Shown here: positions 35,712 through 46,839 of the stretch, in pieces | Layout of the letters: each line of letters opens with the position of its first letter | How positions within the stretch are numbered: the first letter of the stretch is position 1 | Origin: Triops longicaudatus | Taxonomy: Eukaryota; Arthropoda; Branchiopoda; Notostraca; Triopsidae | Direction: 5' to 3' | DNA length: 64,000 nucleotides | Assembly (NCBI GenBank): GCA_022885665.1 | Contig: JAGQDJ010000618.1 | Coordinates: 310,001-374,000 of the forward strand | Notes under the pieces: generated by a model | What the model was told of the DNA's origin: nothing | The model's database searches: none | Seen by the model: only the letters and a program-made list of their open reading frames with translations | Translations under genes and position numbers: made by a program

Positions 35712-36941
35712 GAACAAAAAGAATCCCTCGAAAACTTTGGGAGCCAGTAGTAAACTACGCATCCATCTCCACTCAATACATTTTATATAAACAGTGACTA
35801 CGTGTGAAATTTGATGTAACAGAAAATAAATATGTATTAAAAACTATTTCGATTTCAAGTATTGTTATATCAGCTTCAAACACGGTTATTCACTCTTTCA
35901 CTGACAAGCTTTTTCATATAGAAAAGTAAAACACATCGAACCTATACTTTCACTTTGTATGACAAAAAAGCAAGGAAGCATATCTATCCTGTTCACGGAC
36001 AAACGACACAATCTAAGAATATGTAATGTGACCGAGTTTAACTTTCCGTGTATGTGACAAAATCGTATACCCCAATAGGGCCAACGGATGGTTGCTCTTA
36101 TACAGAATACAGGTTCTACCGATGTAACTTTGTATTGCAAAGCACAGAATGCTTGGCAAGAAGCTCTTTTTTTTTTCCTTAAAAAAACTAGAGAACATTA
36201 AAAATAAATTACAGTGGGATATTGTTATAACGAACACTCCTAAAACGAACTAACGGCTTTAATAGACACGTCATAAATTCCCGAATAATGTAAATATAAA
36301 AAGCGTCTGATACCGCAACTTCGGATGCACCGAAAAAATTTTCTGGTCGCGAGATGTTCGCTATATAAGATAGGTGTACAGGTTAAAGCTTATTATAGTA
36401 AAACTCGCTACAAAGTACACGTGGGGACCCGAAAATTTGTTTCTTGCAGCCGACTATATATTACTAATGTAAAAAAAATATTTCTCATTTCGCCGGGATA
36501 TGTGGACTTGTACAAAACCGCCCATTGTTGTTTACGTCTGACGTACGTTACAGTGAGATTTTAGAGCATTTAAATAAAAACTGGGCAAATACAGTTAACA
36601 ATCGAGAAACCATGAGATACAGTGCACATGCTTCATTTATTAAAGGCCGTATGTGATTTAATTCGCTGAACATATAACAAATTACAGGTCAGAAATATAG
36701 GTCATCTATAGCTCAGCCATGACGAAATGCGCTTCATTTCTTGAGTACAAGTTTCCTTCTTGATTTACGAAACAAAACTAGTTTTAGCCCTGAGATTCTC
36801 ACCCGCTCGAACCAGCTGTGAGCATCACCCGAACTCGACGTCACTTATTACCGCAAAACATAACAACTCTGAAAGCAAAGGGCAGAATGATGCGTTACGA
36901 TATAAAACAAACAGATACAATATATACATATAAAAATAACT
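35712..36941. other. Spacer containing a pogo-like element
   Basis: 3' flanks of the acidic secreted gene and of CYHR1, and the repeat listed at 36212-36565. No gene. Confidence 0.5.
36212..36565. mobile_element. Pogo/Tigger-like element, about 350 bp
   Basis: The left end reads CAGTGGGATATTGTTATAAC with a further GAAC, and a sub-terminal AAAACGAACTAACGG follows. The right end, read on the minus strand, is AAAATCTCACTGTAACGTAC. The same sequences recur at 4310-4485 and 54251-54427. Short frames inside have no transposase similarity, so this is a non-autonomous, diverged copy. Ends are approximate. Confidence 0.6.
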
Positions 36942-38223
36942 TTAGTTTGAAAGAAACCTGAGGTTAATTGTCTTGTTTGACAATATTTCGTTACAATCTA
37001 CGCCCAAAGCTGAAGGTAGATTTTCCCAATTGCTCTCAAGCTTATTACTGGCGTCCGTGGATTGAAATTCAAAATGATAAATGGCGGGAATCAAGTTAAG
37101 GTCACCGTATGGGCCTTTGAGGACCAAATAGTGCACTGCCATGGCATTCGGGCTTCTTGATTTCAAGGTCAACTAAGAAATTATATAAGTTAGCACTCGT
37201 TAAGACTAGTTATAACACATACTTGGTATGCTAGCGAGCGTTGGGCGGCTTGTGTAGGATCTTTGACGGGGCTAACGATTTTCGCTTTCACAACCCACTG
37301 TTGTCCGAAGGCCGAAAAACGAGTCGACTCGTAATACAGCTGATGGATGTACTCTTCGGTGCGGTACGCTTTCAGCTGGATGTCTGCTCGATATAGCAGT
37401 TTAAATATAAAACAAAATAGACTCCATTCTTTTACCGGTGAAAGCAATCTTTTCGAAAGATAAATAGTCAAAAATTTGATTCAAATATAATTCCCGTTGA
37501 TATCTAGTATTCTCTGCGGTCTGCAGTACCGGAAGAAGCTCTGCCCCTTTGAGCTGTGGACGAACACAATTCCGAACATGTTCTTCTTTCTCGCAAACAG
37601 CACCGCGCCACACGCAGCCTATTAATTTGTACTTGCAATCTACTAGCCTGTAAAACCAAAATATGAGTTATTATTTTTTCATTATTTTACAATTAAAGGA
37701 ATAGAAAGTTCGAGTTTAAATAACCTTTGTTGACAAAGGTCCTTCTCGTGATGGGCCAAGGAATGCCGTGGGAAAGTTTGTGAGCAAAATGAACATACAC
37801 CAGGGAGTTCCAGCACAGCCTTTTCTACGGCCAAGTTTCGGACAGCTGACGTGCGAGAAATTTCCACACGACAATTCGGGCAAGTGGAGGTTTCGTCTCG
37901 GAGTTTTGCATCGGCGAGTAAATGCATAAAACAGCCAACGCACATTAGATGACCGTTCGTACACTGTAAAAATGACAAAAATATTAAAATGATGCATTCA
38001 GAATGGATAGTAGACTACGGACCTGGTAAACGGCATCGGGAGGCAAGTCTAAGCAAACTGAACAACAAAGAATCCCTCCTATACGGTCTTCTATCTTACT
38101 TTCGTCCCATTTCTTACGTTTATTAGGAACCGGTGTTACTTCTGAATCAGAAGATTCAACAACTGGGTCAGAGACAGTAGTCAAAGTAGTCGACGAAGGG
38201 TTTGACATGCTCAAACTAGTCAT
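36942..38223 (-). CDS. ZFTRAF1: CYHR1/ZFTRAF1, zinc finger TRAF-type protein
   Basis: Minus-strand exons from ATG 38223 to the stop at 36942. The N-terminus is Ser/Thr-rich with a basic patch (NKRKKWDESKIEDRIGGI). A RING finger follows: CCSVCLDLPPDAVYQ, CTNGHLMCVGCFMHLLADA, TCPNCRVEISR. Next is the TRAF-type region: AVEKAVLELPGVCSFC, CKYKLIGCVWRGAVCEKEEH. Then come NQIFDYLSFEKIAFT and the conserved YRTEEYIHQLYYESTRFSAF, ending INLRFLSN. Human CYHR1 has the same motifs in order (CTNGHLMCAGCFIHLLADAR, CKYKRIGCPWHG, YRTDDFITRLYYETPRF). It was found as a galectin-3 binding protein and belongs with SIAH/SINA-like E3 ligases; its substrates are poorly known. Confidence 0.94.
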
Positions 38224-39331
38224 TGTGGACTTGAACTGTCAACTCACTAAACGTATCTACATCTCACACAAGTCAGCTGATCCCAAGTAAACAACGTTCC
38301 CTGGCGAAACCGATGTGGGGAGGTAGGAACTAAGCCACGCTCACACAAAGAACGCGAAAAGACCTTGCAATATTCCACGGTGTACCCGAAGTCGATCGCT
38401 TTACAGGTCCCTCTCAGGTGTGGGGTGTCGCAACTTGAGCGCTTGCGTTATGGAATGCGAATACAGAATTTCTTTATTTCTTTTACTTTTCTTATTACTT
38501 ACTACTATTATTAGTATAAAGTTATTATTACTACTATTACTATCATCATTATTTTCTTTCTACTTTAACTATTATTGTTACTACACAGTGTATATTGCTT
38601 ATTGCATCAGAGTTGCTTCACAGTAGTGGTAATCTTCCGACTTTTTCAGACAAACAAGTTATCGAAGAGTGACTTAAAAAATGTTTTTTTTTTTTATTCG
38701 CAACAATTAATTTCAGATAACTTTTTTATTTCCTTGTGAAATAAGTTTTGAATCTAATCTCGCCTTGCAGCTTTTCAGGCCCAGTACAGCCACTTGACTT
38801 TCCGCAGCTTTAATTTTATGCATCAAACGCAAGCCAACATTCAACAGCGGCGACGATCTTCCGTCTTTTCTCTATTGCTATAATTCCACTTTTTTGAGCC
38901 CCGGGAACTCAAATGTGAAATAACTCCTCACTAGCTTGAATGAAACTTCCAGTAAACGTTCTAAGTAGCTGCTTTTGCACAAAAATCATGACGATTTCTT
39001 TTTATAAATAGGGTTAAAAGAATTTGGGTAAATTTAGGATAGGGTAGTTAAAGCTAAGTTAGGTTATGTTTGATTAGATGAGGCAGTTGACATTGGCAAT
39101 GAATGACAGTACCGTGAGGATAACACTTGAAGGAATTTAGTCCACAAAATGTGAAATTACGGTTCCAAAGTTCCAGAGGAGTTCTCGAAACTGAACAACT
39201 GTATTACTAAGTAACCAGTTGATCGTGAATTAACGAATTACGGAAAAAATCGGGAAACACAACGAACTTGTGTCCGACGATTCAGAAGTTTCGCTTTCGA
39301 TTCTTGTAGTGATGCAATCGATGATCGCATA
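38224..39331. other. Spacer with trinucleotide-rich stretch
   Basis: Upstream of CYHR1 and downstream of the next minus-strand gene. At about 38495-38560 there is an imperfect ATT/ACT triplet run. No supported gene. Confidence 0.5.
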
Positions 39332-40153
39332 TTAATGCTTTTCTGATTTCACCTCCGCAACACCAAAGATTTGGCGTTCAAGTTGTTGAAGACGTTGACA
39401 AAGCTTAACATTCACATCCTTATTCCGGCGTAGGATAGACTGAGCCTCCGCTATTTTACCACGTCCTTTGCCGATAACCTATCGTTCAGCGAAGAATTCC
39501 CCATCATTAAGTAGCTCTTCTGTCTCCTTTGAACTAATTATGTTTTTACCCAAGCTGACCTTAGTTTGGCCCACTCTTCATCCAAATTATGCATTTTAGT
39601 GCAAAAGGCGTTCCTTTGTGAAACAATGAGACAGGAAAAACATTAAGAAAATACTACTGCAAGGAAGGACATTATGCGTACACGTCTTCTTCCTCTTCAG
39701 ACTTGCCAGCCTCGAGCTGTTTTTCAAATTTTTTCAATTTTTTTGCCAGCTCGTTGTTTCCACTCAACACATTTTCGAGATCAGCTTTCACTTCGTCTAG
39801 TTGAGCCGTAAGGGCAGTAAGTTCTCCTATAGATGCAACACATTAACAGTTCAACATCTTAATTCTTAATTTTAGTATCACTAATTACCTTCCAGTTGGT
39901 TTAACTTCGCTTGTCTTGGTTGTCTTTCACGTTCCAATTTAGCCAACTCTTTGGTCCGCATGTCTTGCTCCTGCTGAAGTTGGGTTAGACGCTTTTCCTG
40001 TACACAGAAAAACACGCTTGGAATTCATTGTTGCTATGATGCTGGTAATTAGAGGTAAATCCATAATACCTGAGCTATTAATACCTCCCGCAATTCGTTT
40101 GGTACAAGCTCATGAGATAAGAGATCACCGAACTGGAACTTGCTTTGAGTCAT
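39332..40153 (-). CDS. Coiled-coil protein of unknown identity
   Basis: Minus-strand gene with ATG at 40153 (MTQSKFQFGDLLSHELVPNE). Exon 2 starts at 39997 (KRLTQLQQEQDMRTKELAKL). Exon 3 begins after CTATAG (ELTALTAQLDEVKADLENVL) and ends in EEEED. A short exon encodes FCTKMHNLDEEWAKLRSAW. The last exon encodes GKIAEAQSILRRNKDVNVKL and ends VAEVKSEKH. Phases agree. The product, about 185 residues, is one long helical coiled coil with an acidic break. The last intron has two possible acceptors: the nearer one adds ETEELLNDGEFFAER and then meets an in-frame TAG; the farther one uses that same TAG as its AG and reads on. I cannot assign a family; size and shape suit a centrosomal, kinetochore or vesicle-adaptor subunit. 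Confidence 0.7.
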
Positions 40154-41122
40154 TTTGGGAAGACTTGGAACAACAGACCAAAGGACGCCAGATATTCGAG
40201 TTTGTTCGGTTTTTGCAGTAGCCGTGGGGCGGACGGAAAAACGGTCACGAGCGAACAACGGGGAGAGCGGGAAAACTGCGAAGTCGGGTATGCGAAGCGC
40301 GAACTCGGAATTGAGAATAGCAAAACGCAAATTTCATTCGGATGGCAAACCACCCGGATTCCGTAAGAATAAACCGTGAAAGATTTTCTTATTCCATTTC
40401 AATTTTATATTGCTTAAGCTGTTCTGTACTCGGGGATATTACTCCTGTTCAAGCATGTGTTGTTCAAGCAAATTAATGCGCTATGTCTGTTATTTGCGGC
40501 GTCTATGTGGCTTTTCCTCTTCTAATAGCTTCTGTTTTATTTTTCAGATCGTTTCCCTTTGGTTTTTGCTTGTAATGAGTTAGCTGCATGTTTAAAAGTA
40601 GTATTGTGAGAGGATTTCATAGTAAGGCTAATACTTCTTGTAGGCCTACGCCCCGTCCGTAAGTTTCCGGCCACAGGGAACTTCAAGGTGGAAAACACAG
40701 TATAAAGGTTCCCTAATGCTGTGGTTCTATTTAATAGTCCTGATGCCAGTAATGTAAAGGCAATGATAGTTATGTTTCTTTATTTCGATGTCTCTTTCTG
40801 TAATTCGAGGAGAACACATTACCGTAAAAGCTGCTTCAAGAAAACTCTCACGTTAGGATACTACCGGATCAAGAATTTTTCTAAATATTTTCGCATCTAT
40901 GTTCCACAAAGCCGTGGAATTTAAATTGTACTGCCAAGATTGCTGGTGGATAGTAAGTGCCTTTTCAGGAACAAAAAATGCCACAAAAAGTCCAAAATGA
41001 AACACACCGATATAACCCTTCTGCAAAGGAACCAAACTTGATTCACATTTAATGATAAACTACGTAATACATTGGTTTCCAATAACTGTACGCAGAAATC
41101 CCGCAAATTCCGAAGTTAATTC
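40154..41122. other. Spacer without recognised gene
   Basis: Upstream region of the coiled-coil gene and 3' flank of the MAM-like gene; the open frames are shadows of one another and none is convincing. Confidence 0.45.
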
Positions 41123-42725
41123 TTAGTTCGAGTTGCTTTTGATAACGATCTTCGCTACGGCGAGACCCGTGGTATCAATCTTCCTTCGGTGTCCTTGGAT
41201 GCAAAGCTAGAACAGAAATATATAACTTTCAATTAGTTTTCCCTTACCGAATAATTTTCAAACTACTGGATCGATGTTCGTACCTGTACTGGATCATTTG
41301 AGGCTGGGATTTCGAGTTCAACAGTTTGCCAATCCACGTCGGGCTTATTATCTTGATATGTAAGAGTTGCTAAGGTTATATTATGGGATTTCCGTAAGTA
41401 TGTGAACACCCTGAGTTGCGCATCACTCAAAGTATCCGCTCTCAACCAGTAATCGAACTGCAGGCTACCACCGTACGGAAACTGAAGGTTCTGGATGGTA
41501 TGATAGTGAGCATAAGTGTTGATTGGAACTGGGTAATTGATTTCGATGAATCCTCGGCCTTCAGGAGGTCTCAAAACGGCACCAGACTCCGCTGAAATGC
41601 TGCTATGAACCCAAATATTGTCTTCGTTGTTATTCATCCAAGTTGTGCTGTTCACAATGGCGCTGTAATCGTCCACAAATTCGAAAGCAACATACGGTGT
41701 CGTAACGACTATATAGTAATTGTCGTGCATCACCAATACAATAAAAAACAGTATTTAAGAAACCCAACATTTAGCAAATGTGGTAGTACCTTGTGCAGTC
41801 GTAGTCTCAGGTAGCTCTGTAGGTGTTGTAACTGAGGGTGCAGGTGAGGTAAAAACTAACCATGTTCAATTCATTATATAAATAGAGTTTTTTTTCGTTA
41901 AGTGAGTTACTTACTGCTCGTGGTTTGTTCCTTTGTTGTGGACAAAGGAGCTTCGCTTGACATTTCTGTGACTACAGTTGCATCCGTGGAAGTCGCAGGA
42001 GCTAGAGTTGACGTTACTACATCCGAACCATCTTGAACAAGAATTCTCGCGATAGCAAGTCCGTTATTTACGTGCCTCCTTCGATAACCTTGAATGCACA
42101 GCTAGTAAAACAAACATTAATTTATGTATTTCAACTTTTCAATGGCAAGCTATGTAAATTACGGTGTATTGGATACCTGCACAAGTTCTTCAGTAGGTGG
42201 GATTGTAATTCTCACAGTATGCCACTTCGAGCCATTGGGATCGGTGTATGTACTCGTGAGATTGCGTAAAAGCACTGCTTCGTGACTCGTTAGTTTCATG
42301 AGCTGAACCAATAACTCGATGTCATTTCCGCTTTTGGATACCAGCCAGTAGTCCAACTCTATCACCCCACCGTTGGGAAACGCCAGAAGTTCTATGGTGT
42401 GATAGTGTGCCATACTCTCCGTGCCGGATGGGTAGTTGATTTCGATGAATCCTCGGTTGCCGGGAGGTCTTACGGAATACGTTTCGTCTGACAAGCTGCT
42501 ATGAACCCATACGCTGTCCGTTTGATCGTTGCGCCAATAGGTGCTGCTTACGATCTGGCTATAATCGTCAAGCATTTCTTGGCCCAATTTGGGCTGTTTG
42601 ACACCAGTTCGAATGTTGCCTAGAGCGAAATGAATTTCCCTTTTCGGTAAGTTCCATGATGGCACGTACTTCGATTGCACCGCAACAGTGAGTACAACAA
42701 GTGCGAAGATCTTGCTGTACATCAT
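41123..42725 (-). CDS. Secreted protein with two MAM-like domains
   Basis: Minus-strand gene; ATG at 42725 follows an acceptor. MMYSKIFALVVLTVAVQS is a signal peptide. Domain 1 runs from YSQIVSSTYWRNDQTDSVWV through RPPGNRGFIEINYPSGTES, AHYHTIELLAFPNGGVIELD and WHTVRITIPPTEELVQ to LCIQGYRRRHVNNGLAIARI. A Thr/Ser/Pro-rich linker in two small exons (TLAPATSTDATVVTE, TTPTELPETTTAQ) follows. Domain 2 repeats the pattern: YSAIVNSTTWMNNNEDNIWV, RPPEGRGFIEINYPVPI, YAHYHTIQNLQFPYGGSLQF, LCIQGHRRKIDTTGLAVAKI. In both copies an intron interrupts the domain at the same place, just before LCIQG. The W-x-T-V, IxI-x-G and GLAIA-I strands resemble a MAM jelly-roll without its usual cysteines. An extracellular, probably O-glycosylated, protein; exact family unknown. 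Confidence 0.82.
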
Positions 42726-44172
42726 TTTCCTGTAGGATAACAAACTCGTTACTTCCAGTAAAATAAAATATACCAGCAAGTTATTATTGAGTATAGTAAT
42801 ATTGTGTGTATTCTAAGTACCTTATTTTTATGTGAATGTATAAGTACTTATGTTTATAACTTGTATGGGGATGTTAAGCGTATATTAATTAGTACTGTAT
42901 GGCTTACTTTCAAGAAGAGAACAAGTCCAGGTGGTAAAGCTCTTCTAGATCTTACTGGACTCCTTTACAATTGAAAGTGTGGCGACTCCTTGTCTCGTAG
43001 CCTATCTTTAACACACCAACGACGCAAGTCTTATCGCACCGTACCTTTACACCTGCTGGCATTTGCTGCATAGTGAATACGCAAGCCTTCATACTCTAAT
43101 CGGGGGCGGAAAAAAGAACAGGTGAAGCTTGGCAAACACTACTTTATCGCTCCAGTGCAAACAAAGCTAGAGATCTTGCAACTAGTTCGTTAACTGGCTG
43201 AATCGTACATTCTTCCGCACAGAAAATCTTATCGGAATTAAGTATGCTGCTTACATCTCCACTAAGAGGATACAACGCAAGATAAAAGCGTAATACTGTA
43301 CCGTCAAACGAAGTCGTCATGTAATGAATACATTGGACACGTGGAAGTCATTAGCCTTGAAACCAACAGACTTGTGTGAAACCTTTCATTAAGCCTACTC
43401 GAATTTAACAGTATCTTATACACTTCTCTCTAACATCACGTTGGCACGGAGCAAAGTTGCATTTCTTGCTCATTGTCATAGTTATGGCTTTCTTGACGTC
43501 TTCAGTGCAGGAAAAGATATCGTAATGGATTTAGTTGTTCGATAACAACACACTGTAAAGTACCATCATTGATTAACCCAACTTAAAATAATACGAGAGG
43601 TCATAGCTGCAGATTTGCTTTCTTAAGAACTTTTTGTACTTCTGTAATCTCAAGAATAAAATGTAAATATAAAACAAAAAGAATAACGCTGGAAAAAAGC
43701 TTTGAAGAATTAAAAAAATTGCCAAAGTTATAGGCCACTGTTAATGGCCCTCTCTTTGTGATATGTATCTCAACTTTCATCATATACTTTTTCATTAAGT
43801 TTGTCAATAAATGCCAGCAAAGAGCAGTTGCCCATGCTGGATCAATTACTAAAAAAATATTTCAACGAATTACTAAGAGTCTTGTTGGTCGTTACACACT
43901 TTATGAAAAATCTATGTGTCAATTCAAATAAGTCTTCTAACAGTTTAAATTTTTCTCAACAAAAAACTTTCTGCGTTTTGATCAAATTAGCGAATATAGA
44001 AAGAAACGCTCGTTTTTGAAAGAATTGTGCCTCAATTTCCCAACATTTTGGCGAATCAATAAAAATAGTTAGTCATTCCTAAGTCATAGAAAAATATCAA
44101 TAGCAACGGTCAACGCTGTGTATTAGAACGCTCTTCTTTGCACTACATATAATATGAGTTTTACATACTTTT
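42726..44172. other. Spacer without recognised gene
   Basis: 1.4 kb between the MAM-like gene and the oxidase gene. Open frames at 43601-44019 are AT-rich and featureless. Confidence 0.5.
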
Positions 44173-46164
44173 TCATAGCTTTGAATTTAGTTTCGGAAGC
44201 ACCAAGTTTTCAACCAGCTTTACAGCGTAAATGGCCGTTCCGGGTGCCGTAGTAACGCCGTAACCACCGTGGCCATACTGATGTACTACCTGAATAACAC
44301 CAGATTAAAGTTTAAGTTTAATAACAGCCAAGTCTTGCAAAAATTGAAAGACAGTAGAAAAAATGGAAAGGAACCGACATGGCACGATAACTGCAATAGG
44401 AGAAGGAACATAACCCAGCTATAACGAACCCTCTTATAACGAATTATCAGCGAAAACTTGTGGGTTTTACAAATGTACAGAACAAGCTTCCGATATAACG
44501 AACTTATAACATACAGCAGAAAATGCTATAACGGACTACCGGTTATTAAGTACAACACGTCTCGTCGAAACAAAAAGCATTTAAGCCAATGCTGGTTATA
44601 ACAGACAATCGGCTTAACATCCTAATATTGGGTTTCATAATCCATGGGTTTCGTTAAAGCAAGATATTAGTGTAGTAAATAGGCATTACCGAAAAGCTAA
44701 CAAACCTGCAAGATTTTATTTTCTTCAGGAATGCTAATCTTTTCAACTTCGACGCGAACTGGGTCGCGATGTGGTCGCAAGCCGGTTACTTCTCGCACGA
44801 CTTCGGCATTTTTCAAACTAGGAAGCAATTCAGTGCATCGTTCCCAAATGCTCTGACTATCGTGGGGATCCAAAGTCTGTCGATAACTATCAAAGTGTCT
44901 GCTTCCACCCAAGGTCACGCAGTCCATGCCTGGAATTATGTACGTGTCATAGTCCCCGTAGAAAAACATCTTTACCCACGGCGCCTTGACCTTTGTTTCC
45001 AACGTCAAATCTCGGACATTTATTCAAACACACAAAAGTATCACCATATACCTTAAAAACTTGGCCACGGATAGGAACCAGTTTCACATCCTTACAGAGC
45101 TTTTTGGCTCCAAAGCCTGTGCAATTCACAACCACCTGGAAATCATATTTGCTTAGTTCTTCCAAACGCTGCACCGAGCCTTGGATTATCTTGCCACCCA
45201 ATGCAAGAAACCTTAAATCAAACAAAAATAAAATTACACTTTGGTGTTTTAAATGACAAAAATTACTTTTTTCGCAGCCAGGGCAAGTGGTAACGGCTCT
45301 CGATGACCAAAGTTGTAAAGTAAGCGCCGTATTTCCAGTCACCGGGACAGATTTTGAGTTCAGATTCCGTCGCTGGACGGTGTACGGGCAGTAATCCTTC
45401 GAGGAAAGGGTTCTAACAATTAATCAGGTATTACATAATAGGCACATGAGGACCACTAAAGGCAGCTCAATCTAAAAAAAAAAGTACCCGAGTCACTTCC
45501 GGAAATTGGCTGGACAGAATGTAACCCGAAACTTCCATGACACCAGCCTCGGCCGCTTCCGAAGTCTCGAAAATAGCTCGATAATAGTGGTAGGCATCTG
45601 TAAGCCACTGCCTGTAGGAGTGATTCGCATGCAAGAAGAAATATATTTTATTGACTTATAATCCGAAAGCTAAGCTTATTGCACGTAGACGGCAAGTAAT
45701 TAAGCGGAAAAAAATCAACTATATCAAGTATGCTGAAGGGAATTACAGTAAGAAACAAAAAACAAAAATCATGCAGTAAGCTATCAATTTTTGTTTTATT
45801 TGTCCCTCAATAACTGCAAAGACGTGGCAATGCCGTTGGAAGAAGAGCAATGTGGCAATGACATCACCAAATAAATATTATGGGTTAAAGTGAAAAACTA
45901 TAGAGATCTAACTCGGGAAATAATTGAGAAAAAAATGAGTTATGTAACGCGAGTATTATATTACCTAGTAATATCTGGCGTAGGTCCACAGAAACTTGGC
46001 CCAGGTCTGAAAATTCCAGCCGCGGCATCACTGAGCGTGTCTTGTTCGAATTTATCCGCAATAACTGTGATCTGCCAATCAGGGTGTTTTTTCTTTAAAA
46101 TTACTGCAGTTGTGAGACCCACAATTCCGGCGCCCAAAACGCCAATATTCACTTGGTTGGCCAT
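44173..46164 (-). CDS. DDO: D-amino-acid/D-aspartate oxidase, peroxisomal
   Basis: Minus-strand gene of about six exons from ATG 46164. The N-terminal FAD-binding fold is clear (VNIGVLGAGIVGLTTAVIL, the GxGxxG motif). Family blocks follow: AAAGIFRPGPSFCGPTPD, VVVNCTGFGAKKLCKD, PIRGQVFKV, MFFYGDYDTYIIPGMDCVTLGG, EVTGLRPHRDPVRVE and VVHQYGHGGYGVTTAPGTA. The protein ends LNSKL, a canonical PTS1 peroxisome signal. These enzymes oxidise D-amino acids to keto acids, ammonia and hydrogen peroxide. DDO, for acidic D-amino acids, and DAAO, for neutral ones, are close relatives and I cannot separate them safely by eye. An alternative upstream in-frame ATG exists at 46215. The long last intron holds a pogo-like repeat. 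Confidence 0.92.
44411..44676. mobile_element. Diverged pogo-like repeat in the oxidase intron
   Basis: The left half has two close TATAACGAA-type motifs (CTATAACGAACCCTCTTATA, then ACGAA), with further copies inside (GATATAACGAACTTATAAC, GCTATAACGGAC). The right end, read on the minus strand, is CTTGCTTTAACGAAAC. It lies wholly within an intron of the minus-strand oxidase gene. Ends approximate, strongly diverged. Confidence 0.5.
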
Positions 46165-46839
46165 GCTGAACAAGGTGCTATCAAACCTGAGCCACAATAG
46201 AGTATTGGAAGCCAATCATACAGAGCGTTCCTAGTTAAAGGCTCGGCATTGATTTGGGCTTACAAATGATAATTTCCACCCAAAACAAGATTTGAGACAG
46301 GTGTTTTTGACAAGACGTGGTAAACATACAGAAGGGGCGTGGCTTGATTGTGTCACGCGTGCTAGCTCGGGTAGCAACAAGCCCAGAACGAATCGAAAAT
46401 CTGAAGTTTCGATTTACGCGAAGGAAAAAGCCTTCCCTTAACCTTGAAAGAGCATGAGGACGCGTAAGTCGCGGCTCCGTTGACCGACATTTTTTCCGCA
46501 ATAAAAGTTTGTGATGGGCCTAATAATGAAAGTAGATTTTTAAAAATATATAATTAAAAAACTGTATTAACATAGTTTTAAATTTTAATCAAGAGTTGTA
46601 TTAGTTCTGTTAGATATCACAATAAATGAATAATGAAGTTACGCAATTTTTCAAATTTTAAGTCAATTGGTGTTTGGCGCCAATTGTATGCGACATCTGT
46701 GAGGTACGGCAAAAGCTCTCTCGTAAACAAATCAAAGCCACGTGCAATTACTGCCGTTTTCGCTTGGTTAGCGAAGGAATTTCAAGTATGATATATTTTC
46801 TTACGTCAACATAATTTAATTTAATTTTTTATTGTAGTC
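46165..46839. other. Divergent spacer between the oxidase and OSGEP
   Basis: 0.7 kb between two start codons that face away from each other. The ATG of OSGEP directly follows TTTATTGTAG, so OSGEP probably has an untranslated first exon ending near 46788. No other gene. Confidence 0.5.

Noticed and set aside
39030..39110. TTAGGTTA-like sequence and similar CCTAACC stretches near 17.3 and 31.2 kb, possible telomeric TTAGG repeats
   Set aside because: Only single or double imperfect units; not a tandem array.
43601..44019. Opposed AT-rich frames between the MAM-like gene and the oxidase
   Set aside because: Composition typical of random AT-rich DNA and no recognisable domain or promoter.
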